Translations under genes and position numbers: made by a program | Part shown: piece by piece, positions 1 through 5,135 of the stretch | Layout of the letters: each line of letters begins with the position of its first letter | Numbering within the stretch: position 1 is the first letter of the stretch | The notes under the pieces: model-generated | What the model was told of the DNA's origin: nothing | Databases searched by the model: none | Seen by the model: only the letters and a program-made list of their open reading frames with translations | NCBI GenBank assembly: GCA_945957225.1 | Contig: CAMFKK010000214.1 | Coordinates: forward strand, 1 to 5,135 | Length of the DNA: 5,135 bases | DNA from: an uncultured Sphingobacteriia bacterium | GTDB taxonomy: Bacteria > Bacteroidota > Bacteroidia > Chitinophagales > Chitinophagaceae | Reading direction: 5' to 3'

Positions 1-1507
1 TCATCATGGGTATATAAGTCAAAGACAAAATAAATGCCCCTAAGAGTGCAAAGGCCACAGTTTGTGCCATGGGTTTGAACATCTTGCCTTCAATTCCTTG
101 CAAGGTGAAAATGGGTAAGTAAACTACCAAGATGATGATCTGTCCAAAAACAGCACTGTTCATCATTTTACTGGCAGAATTATTTACCTCTTCATCCATT
201 TCAACCTGGTTCAATTTGTTGATGTTTACAAAATGCTTGCTATGCCCCAATCTATGCATGACCGCTTCTACAATAATCACGGCTCCATCTACTATCAAAC
301 CAAAATCCAAAGCCCCCAAACTCATGAGGTTTCCACTAACACCAAATAGGTTCATCATGATAATGGCAAATAACATGGCCAATGGAATCACCGATGCAAC
401 CAATAAACCTGCTCTAAAGTTGCCAAGGAATAATACCAACACAAAGACAACAATCAATGCGCCTTCAAGCAAGTTTTTCTCAACCGTACCAATGGCATTG
501 TTGACCATCTTGGTTCTGTCTAAGAATGGTTCTATGACAATGCCTTCGGGAACGTTTTTTTGAATTTGGGCAATTCTTTCTTTTACGTCTTTGATCACGT
601 CAGAGCTATTAGCGCCTTTTAGCATCATCACTACTGCGCCTGCTACTTCACCCTTATCATTATAACACATGGCGCCATAACGGGTGGCGTTTCCAATTTT
701 AATATCCGCTACGTCTCTAATAAAAAGCGGTGCTCCCCCATTTAATTCCTTGATAGAAATATTTTCTATGTCTTCAATACTTCCCAATAATCCCTCTGTT
801 CTGATATACAAAACAGTGGGGCCCTTTTCAATATAAGCACCACCCGTATTTTGGTTATTATTTTCCAAAGCTTTGAACACATCAGAAATGGTAATGCCAT
901 AGCTCTGTAATTTGGCAGGATCAACTTCAATAGAATACTGTTTAAGTTTGCCTCCAAAACTGCTTACTTCTGCCACACCTTTTACACCCAATAATTGTCT
1001 TCTAACAATCCAGTCCTGAATGGTTCTTAGTTCTGTTTCGTTGAATTTATTTTCATAGCCTTCTTTTGGTCTGACTACGTATTGATAAATTTCTCCAAGC
1101 CCCGTACTCACTGGACCAAGTTCCGGAATCCCAATTCCCTGGGGAATAATGGCCTGTACTTTCTGAAGTCTTTCAGAAACCTGTTGTCTTGCCCAGTACA
1201 CATCGGTAGCATCGTCAAAGACAATGGTAACAAGTGATAGACCAAAACGGGAAAAGCTTCTAATTTCTTTTAACCCTGAAATATTATTATTGGCTTGTTC
1301 AATAGGAAACGTGATCAAGCGTTCTATATCGGTAGCACCAAAGGATGGAGCAATAGTAATAACCTGCACCTGATTATTGGTAATATCGGGTACAGCATCA
1401 ATGGGTAATTTGGTTACCTGAATAGTTCCATAACCAATTAGTCCAATCACAAACAAGCCTATGATCAGTTTATTCCTAATGGAAAATTGGATGATTGCAT
1501 TTAGCAT
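1..1507 (-). CDS. czcA: CzcA/CusA-family heavy-metal efflux RND pump, inner-membrane subunit (N-terminal 502 residues; 3' end beyond window)
   Basis: This is the proton-driven inner-membrane pump of a tripartite heavy-metal exporter, moving metal ions from periplasm or cytoplasm out through an adaptor and an outer-membrane channel. I translated the minus strand from ATG 1507-1505 without meeting a stop. Visible features are TM1 (about residues 13-28), the family segment LPIDAVPDITN (35-45), periplasmic porter sequence with STGLGEIY (134-141), then TM2-TM6 (about 346-502), including GIEGKMFKPMA (471-481). The TM4 signature DFGLIVDG..IIVE places D401, D407 and E414 one position from the essential D402, D408 and E415 of Cupriavidus CzcA. 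That DFG..VDG form is typical of divalent-cation (Zn/Co/Cd/Ni) pumps rather than E. coli CusA, but the methionine-triad region is outside the window, so Cu/Ag is not excluded. Family members exceed 1000 residues, so about half is missing. It lies 98 bp downstream of the small exported protein gene, probably in one operon. Confidence 0.96.
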   Translation of the reverse strand, partial: MLNAIIQFSIRNKLIIGLFVIGLIGYGTIQVTKLPIDAVPDITNNQVQVITIAPSFGATDIERLITFPIEQANNNISGLKEIRSFSRFGLSLVTIVFDDATDVYWARQQVSERLQKVQAIIPQGIGIPELGPVSTGLGEIYQYVVRPKEGYENKFNETELRTIQDWIVRRQLLGVKGVAEVSSFGGKLKQYSIEVDPAKLQSYGITISDVFKALENNNQNTGGAYIEKGPTVLYIRTEGLLGSIEDIENISIKELNGGAPLFIRDVADIKIGNATRYGAMCYNDKGEVAGAVVMMLKGANSSDVIKDVKERIAQIQKNVPEGIVIEPFLDRTKMVNNAIGTVEKNLLEGALIVVFVLVLFLGNFRAGLLVASVIPLAMLFAIIMMNLFGVSGNLMSLGALDFGLIVDGAVIIVEAVMHRLGHSKHFVNINKLNQVEMDEEVNNSASKMMNSAVFGQIIILVVYLPIFTLQGIEGKMFKPMAQTVAFALLGAFILSLTYIPMM

Positions 1508-1534
1508 TAAAATCTGTTTAGTAATGAAGGAATC

Positions 1535-1559
1535 TTGCTATAGCAAATGCCTATAGCAA
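1535..1559. repeat. Inverted repeat with embedded 12-bp palindrome in the leader of the metal pump gene
   Basis: TTGCTATAG (1535-1543) and CTATAGCAA (1551-1559) are perfect inverted complements separated by 7 bases. The left copy is part of a 12-bp perfect palindrome, TTGCTATAGCAA (1535-1546), so CTATAGCAA also occurs as a direct repeat at 1538-1546 and 1551-1559. It sits 28-52 bp before the pump start codon, where an operator or an mRNA hairpin could act. Function is inferred from position only. A 9-bp match of this kind can occur by chance in AT-rich DNA of this length. Confidence 0.4.
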
Positions 1560-1564
1560 TCTAG

Positions 1565-1585
1565 CCAATGAGATTTACACATTGG
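1565..1585. repeat. Small inverted repeat in the gap between the small protein gene and the pump gene
   Basis: CCAATG (1565-1570) and CATTGG (1580-1585) are perfect inverted complements around a 9-base loop. The repeat is 21 bp downstream of the small protein's stop codon on the minus strand. No T-run follows it in the direction of transcription, so it does not look like an intrinsic terminator and would not prevent read-through into the pump gene. It is short enough to be coincidental. Confidence 0.25.
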
Positions 1586-1605
1586 TCTTTTACAAAAAGG
1601 AATTA

Positions 1606-2097
1606 CTAACAATATTTAGGAGGTTGCCAGATATTGGACAAACAGGAAGAAAGTGGTTTGTTATGATCCAATTCTATTTTCTCTTGTTGTATAAAAAACA
1701 CAGGATATTCTAATACAATGGCTAGTTGGTTAGGTACCGCTGCACTAGCCATTACAGAGACACAATCAGCTGATTTTTTAAAAGGCAATTGCATGTCACG
1801 GTCATAGTCGGCGTCTTTGGGACTACCGTGCATATAGTGCATGTCTAGAAATTTCAAAAAGCTAATATTACTATCTTCTTGTTGATGCTCCACAAAATGT
1901 TGGAAAACCACGGGCAACTTTAAAAGCTGGTGGGCTTCTGTGGTGGCTAGCAGGTAAATGCTCAAGAATAATATGGCTATAGTCTTTTTCAGGATGGTAA
2001 GGTACGAAAATTGGGGGATTATTGAAACTTCCACTCGAGCCAATGGGCTATTATTCCCTTTAGATTGCTTAACCTTGTGTCTACAAGTTGTAATCAA
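1606..2097 (-). CDS. Small exported His/Met/Asp-rich protein of unknown function, linked to the metal RND pump (start uncertain)
   Basis: I recognise this only as a conserved hypothetical protein that, from memory, often sits beside CusA/CzcA genes in Bacteroidota; no biochemical function is known to me. Using the ATG at 2097 it has 163 residues. Residues 37-55 form a textbook signal peptide: two lysines, a hydrophobic stretch (IAILFLSIYLL, 40-50) and a likely cut after TTEA, leaving a mature protein from H56. The mature part holds HQLLKLP (56-62), H67, H71, MHYMH (86-90), an aspartate cluster (D95, D97, D99, D101), C112, H145, C152 and a terminal WQPPKYC. Such residues could bind metal ions in the periplasm, which is inference. 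The first 35 residues are probably not translated: they are polar, unlike the rest, and precede the signal peptide. Alternative in-frame starts are TTG 2043, GTG 2034 or a rare codon at 1995-1990 (ATC CTG). The stop is TAG. The pump gene follows after 98 bp on the same strand. Confidence 0.75.
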   Translation of the reverse strand: MITTCRHKVKQSKGNNSPLARVEVSIIPQFSYLTILKKTIAILFLSIYLLATTEAHQLLKLPVVFQHFVEHQQEDSNISFLKFLDMHYMHGSPKDADYDRDMQLPFKKSADCVSVMASAAVPNQLAIVLEYPVFFIQQEKIELDHNKPLSSCLSNIWQPPKYC

Positions 2098-2100
2098 TAG

Positions 2101-3267
2101 ATGAACCAGAAAAACGAACAGAATATTCCAGCGGTTAAGATTCGGCTTGCAGTGACCGTATTTTTCTTTGTTTCTGGTTTTGTATATGCCAATTGGGCTT
2201 CAAGTATCCCGCATTTACAACAAAAGCTACATTTAACTGATGCCGCTTTGGGTACGCTATTAATTAGTTTGCCAGCGGGTCTAATGCTGACCATGCCATT
2301 ATCCGCCTGGTTAATTGGCAAATACAAAAGCAGGAATATTGTACTTGGTGGCGCCATTTTATATGTGTTATTACTTAGTTGTATTGGTTTTGCAGACAAG
2401 GTTTGGCAAATGGCCATTGTACTATTTGCGTTTGGAGCTTCTAGAAACTTGTTTAATATTTCTATCAATACCCAATCAATTGGGGTGCAGCAATTGTACC
2501 AGAAATCTATTATTGCCAGTTTTCATGGTGTTTGGAGTATTGCTAGTTTAGTAGGTGCGGCATTTGCTTCTATTTTAATTTCTCTTGGTGCCATGCCTGA
2601 ATTCAGGTTAGTGTTGGTGACTGGTTTGTCCTTGGTTTTGATTGTGATTTTCTGGGGAAATACTTTAGAAACTTCTGCTAACGCCGATGCTAAAAAACCG
2701 GCATTTGCCCTTCCAGATAAATCTTTGTTGAATCTAGGATTGATTGCTTTTTGTTGCATGCTCTGTGAGGGAACCATGAGTGATTGGAGTGGCATTTATT
2801 TGTCTAAGGAATTGCATTTATCGAAGGGTTATGTAAATATGGGCTATGTGGCATATTTGGGTTGCATGACATCGGGTAGGTTATTGGGAGACTGGTTGGC
2901 CAATCAATTGGGGAATAAAAAACTATTGTTGCTTTCAAGTTTGCTACTTGGGTTGGGAGCTTTGTTGATTGCCAGTTTTCATAGTTTGATTCCTGCTATT
3001 CTTGGGTTTATGCTTTGTGGCTTTGGGGTTTCTTGTGTGGTGCCATTTCTATTTAGTCATGCAGGCAAATCAGCTACTATGTCAAGTGGGGTGGCTATTG
3101 CTGCTGTTTCTACCATTGGGTATTTGGGATTTTTAATTGGGCCACCGTTGGTAGGGTTTTTATCATCAGCTATTGGACTGAGGTATACCTATTTTTTGGT
3201 AGTGGCTTTGGCGGGGGTGATGGGGGTTTTGGTTGGGAGGATAAAAATGGAGCAAGGTTTGAATTGA
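2101..3267 (+). CDS. MFS transporter, YbjJ-like, 12 membrane helices
   Basis: This 388-residue protein is a complete major facilitator superfamily secondary transporter in the inner membrane; substrate unknown. TM1 (about 14-33) ends in YANWASSIPHLQ (29-40), followed by LHLTDAALGTLLISLPAG (43-60). The TM2-TM3 loop WLIGKYKSRN (70-79) is a degenerate MFS motif A. RNLFNISINTQ (115-125) and FHGVWSIASLVGA (141-153) resemble the segments where YbjJ-type proteins read 'N.QG' and 'SLHALWSLGSLVGA'. After a polar central loop (about 190-206), TM7 contains EGTMSDWSGIYL (223-234), like the 'EGAMADWSA.YL' of that group, and SGRLLGDWLANQLGNKK (258-274) is the second-half motif A. The length matches a 12-helix MFS protein. 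ATG 2101 is supported by the family-like N-terminus, although no ribosome binding site is visible upstream, as is common in Bacteroidota. It is divergent from the small exported protein and convergent with the PAS gene. The 3' end is unusually G-rich. The YbjJ assignment is by remembered motifs and less certain than the MFS assignment. Confidence 0.93.
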   Translation: MNQKNEQNIPAVKIRLAVTVFFFVSGFVYANWASSIPHLQQKLHLTDAALGTLLISLPAGLMLTMPLSAWLIGKYKSRNIVLGGAILYVLLLSCIGFADKVWQMAIVLFAFGASRNLFNISINTQSIGVQQLYQKSIIASFHGVWSIASLVGAAFASILISLGAMPEFRLVLVTGLSLVLIVIFWGNTLETSANADAKKPAFALPDKSLLNLGLIAFCCMLCEGTMSDWSGIYLSKELHLSKGYVNMGYVAYLGCMTSGRLLGDWLANQLGNKKLLLLSSLLLGLGALLIASFHSLIPAILGFMLCGFGVSCVVPFLFSHAGKSATMSSGVAIAAVSTIGYLGFLIGPPLVGFLSSAIGLRYTYFLVVALAGVMGVLVGRIKMEQGLN

Positions 3268-3299
3268 AAACAATTGAATTTATTTCCTTGTTTTCAATT
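3262..3299. terminator. Probable bidirectional terminator hairpin shared by two convergent genes
   Basis: AATTGAAAACAA (3262-3273) and TTGTTTTCAATT (3288-3299) are perfect complements: a 12-bp stem with a 14-base AT-rich loop. It lies exactly at the junction of the convergent MFS and PAS genes. The TGA of the MFS gene (3265-3267) is in the left arm and that of the PAS gene (complement of 3294-3296) in the mirror position of the right arm. The stem is AT-rich with a GTTTTC/GAAAAC core, and no long T-run follows on either side, so it is not a classic strong intrinsic terminator. Position and symmetry favour termination or protection of mRNA 3' ends. Confidence 0.65.
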
Positions 3300-5086
3300 T
3301 CTATCCATCTTAACTGTTTCGGTTTTATCGGTAATCTCTCTAATCACTTTGTCAAGTTCATGTGCAGATTGCAGCATGTAATTTAAAAATTCTTCCATTT
3401 TTTCTTCTTCAATGATTCCTTTTTGAATAGCTGAAGCCAAGCCCATAATTCTAGACAATGGGGCTCTAACCAAATGAGATTGAGACCAAGCAATTTCTAA
3501 TAACTGCTTATTTTGTTTTTCAAGATCCTTCAACATTTTGTGACGTTCTGTAATGTCATTCAAAACAGCAATATGTTTATATACCATTCCTGTATCATCA
3601 CAATACGTCATTCCAGAGATCAACAAAACCCTTCTAAATCCATCATGTCTGTTGATGGAAAATTCAATGGGTCCGGCCTTTCCCTTATGTTCAAAAGCAT
3701 CCATCTGCCACTGAATAAATGCATCTCTTTCTTCAGGAACTACTTTGCTAATAAAAAGCTCCCTTTGTGGCTCCACTTCTCCAGGCGCATATCCCAAAAT
3801 CCTATACAGTTCATCACTCCAGATTCTACTACCATTGAGCATATTTATCTCAACACTTCCTGTATGTGAAATAGTTTCGGCATTTGATAATAGTTCAAGT
3901 GTGCTTTCTATTTTTGATTCGGCAGCTTTTACTTGTGTCATGTCTTTAAAATAACCGGCTAAATAGTATTGATCCCCAATTTGGAAAGTAGATCCAGCAG
4001 TTATTAAAACAGGAATTTTAGACCCGGACTTATGTAATACATGACATTCTACTGAATGATAAGATTCATGAGCAATAAATTCCTCAAAACTTTTTTTTAT
4101 AAACGCTAATTCCGATGCAGGATGCAATTGAATTTGATGCATTCCAATGATTTCTTCTTTACTAGTTCCAATTAACTCACAGGCTTTTAAATTGGCGTCT
4201 TCTATAATTCCTGTTTTTGCATTGGCAATAAAAATAGCATCACTTGCTCCAGAGAAAATAGCAGAATACCTTAATTCATTTAATCTATTGGATAGCTCTG
4301 TTTTCTTAACCTCGGTTACATCTTGAACTATAACAGTAATACCAATGATTTGTCCATTTTCATCTATGATAGGACTATATCTATTTTCATTGTAAGTAAT
4401 ATTTACACCATCATGAGCTAGTGCTAATTCTTTTTTAAAACTTTCCCCCTGAAAAGCTCTATCATAAGACTCTTTTATGATTGGTTGAATGTGTTTTGCA
4501 AACATGTTGAGTATATTTGACCCCACTTCAACGCGCTTGCCTAACTTCTGTTCTGCGTAGGCTTTATAAGCACTAGTAAAAGAAATGCAATTGTAATTTT
4601 TGTCTAATGCTACAACGTAGATATCAACTGGACTATTTAGAATTGAACGTAATAAAGCATTGTCTTTTAAAGCAGCTTGCTTACTGGCTTTTAATTCCAA
4701 TTCAAGCATTTTGTTTTTGGTAATGTCTATATGGGTACCAATGATTAGACCCGTTGGGCTATTGTCGGTTTTATCTCTTAAAGTTTGTGCTCTACAAAGA
4801 ATCCAAGCATAAGAACCATCTGCTTTTTTTAAACGCAGGGTTTGTTCATAGAGTCCTTCTAGGCTTTGTAGGTATTCTTTAAAATAGTCTTGGGCGGGTT
4901 GAAGATCATCTGGGTGCAACAGATCAATCCATCCTTCTTGCAAGGGGTATAGTTCCCATTTTGGCATATTGGGTGTTGCCCTATCCAACATTTCAAAATA
5001 TTCACGGCTGCACCAAAATTCGCCAGTTTTGAAATTGAATTCCCAACCTCCCAGTTTTCCTGTGATGATGAGCGTCTCATATTTAG
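3294..5086 (-). CDS. Multi-PAS sensor protein with C-terminal histidine-kinase dimerisation/phosphoacceptor region, no ATPase domain (5'-partial)
   Basis: This is a cytosolic-looking signalling protein of four tandem PAS domains. Numbering is from the ATG at 4991, but the frame stays open for 31 more codons up to the adapter, and these encode the start of the first PAS domain (including LGGWEFNFKTGEFWCSREYF), so ATG 4991 is internal and the true start is missing. Domains: PAS1 up to about 94 (WIDLLHPDDL at 21-30, HIDIT at 87-91), PAS2 about 110-230 (QDVTE, 223-227), PAS3 about 236-356 (KDMTQ, 349-353) and PAS4 about 362-485 (NDITE, 478-482). A short coiled segment (LKDLEKQNKQLLEIAWSQ, 487-504) leads to SHLVRAPLSRIMGL (505-518) and a second helix, EEFLNYMLQSAHELDKVIRE (533-552). 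H506 is the expected phosphoacceptor, although the residue after it is Leu where HisKA proteins normally have Glu. The protein stops at residue 565 with no HATPase domain. No membrane helix is visible. The ligand sensed and the partner kinase or regulator are unknown. Confidence 0.92.
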
Positions 5087-5135
5087 CTGTCTCTTATACA
5101 CATCTCCGAGCCCACGAGACCGGAGCCTATCTCGT
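5087..5135 (+). other. Nextera sequencing adapter (artefact, not genomic)
   Basis: CTGTCTCTTATACACATCT (5087-5105) is the 19-bp Tn5 mosaic end used in Nextera libraries. It is followed by CCGAGCCCACGAGAC (5106-5120), which completes the Nextera read-2 adapter, then the 8-base index CGGAGCCT (5121-5128; from memory this is Nextera XT i7 N720), and ATCTCGT (5129-5135), the beginning of the P7 flow-cell sequence. The order matches a read running off the end of an insert. The genomic sequence therefore ends at 5086, or at 5087 if the shared C is real. Confidence 0.98.

Noticed and set aside
132..563. Plus-strand open frame of 143 codons
   Set aside because: It lies antisense to the well-conserved RND pump frame and has no recognisable protein features.
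1508..1605. An additional small gene or RNA between the small protein and the pump
   Set aside because: I see no credible start and coding frame, and apart from the two short inverted repeats nothing distinctive.
1997..2027. Bacteroidota-type promoter for the minus-strand operon (TTTC, 19-bp gap, TACCTTAC)
   Set aside because: The spacing fits but both boxes deviate from TTTG and TAnnTTTG, and a start there would make the signal-peptide codon leaderless; too weak to annotate.
2070..2077. TAACCTTG as a -7 box for the MFS gene
   Set aside because: It has one mismatch to TAnnTTTG, but no -33 TTTG lies at the right distance upstream.
2094..2795. Minus-strand open frames inside the MFS gene
   Set aside because: They are antisense to a clearly conserved transporter and have no domain, signal peptide or neighbour of their own.
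3513..3954. Plus-strand open frames inside the PAS gene
   Set aside because: They overlap PAS4 and the end of PAS3 on the opposite strand and show no coding signature of their own.
5087..5105. A real Tn5-type transposon end
   Set aside because: The bases after the mosaic end are the Nextera read-2 tail, an index and P7, not transposon sequence.

Overview
The window looks like the end of an assembled contig from a member of the Bacteroidota, possibly the Chitinophagaceae (the family is a weak inference). The DNA is AT-rich and no gene has a convincing Shine-Dalgarno sequence. The small protein next to the metal pump, and the PAS protein ending in an 'SHxVRAPLxRIMG' segment, are both types I associate with that phylum. 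The last 49 bases are not genomic. They are an Illumina Nextera read-2 adapter with an i7 index and the start of P7, so real sequence stops at about 5086.

Layout: (1) 1-1507, minus strand: the N-terminal 502 residues of a CzcA/CusA-type heavy-metal RND pump, cut by the window edge. (2) 1508-1605: a 98-bp gap with two small inverted repeats. (3) 1606-2097, minus strand: a small, probably exported protein rich in His, Met and Asp, ending in WQPPKYC. It lies upstream of the pump gene and is probably co-transcribed with it; its start codon is uncertain. (4) 2101-3267, plus strand: a complete 12-helix MFS transporter resembling the YbjJ group, divergent from gene 3. (5) 3262-3299: a 12-bp-stem palindrome holding the stop codons of both flanking convergent genes, probably a two-way terminator. 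(6) 3294-5086, minus strand: a 5'-truncated multi-PAS signalling protein with four PAS domains and a C-terminal histidine-kinase dimerisation/phosphoacceptor helix pair, but no ATPase domain. (7) 5087-5135: adapter.

The pump and the small protein form a likely metal-efflux unit; the rest of that operon (adaptor and outer-membrane protein) would lie beyond base 1. The MFS gene and the PAS gene are separate transcription units meeting tail to tail, and nothing in the sequence ties them to metal efflux. I see no RNA genes, CRISPR array or insertion sequence. The points most worth a second look are the uncharacterised pump-linked protein and its missing start codon, the kinase-like protein without an ATPase domain, and the adapter, which creates false protein starts.
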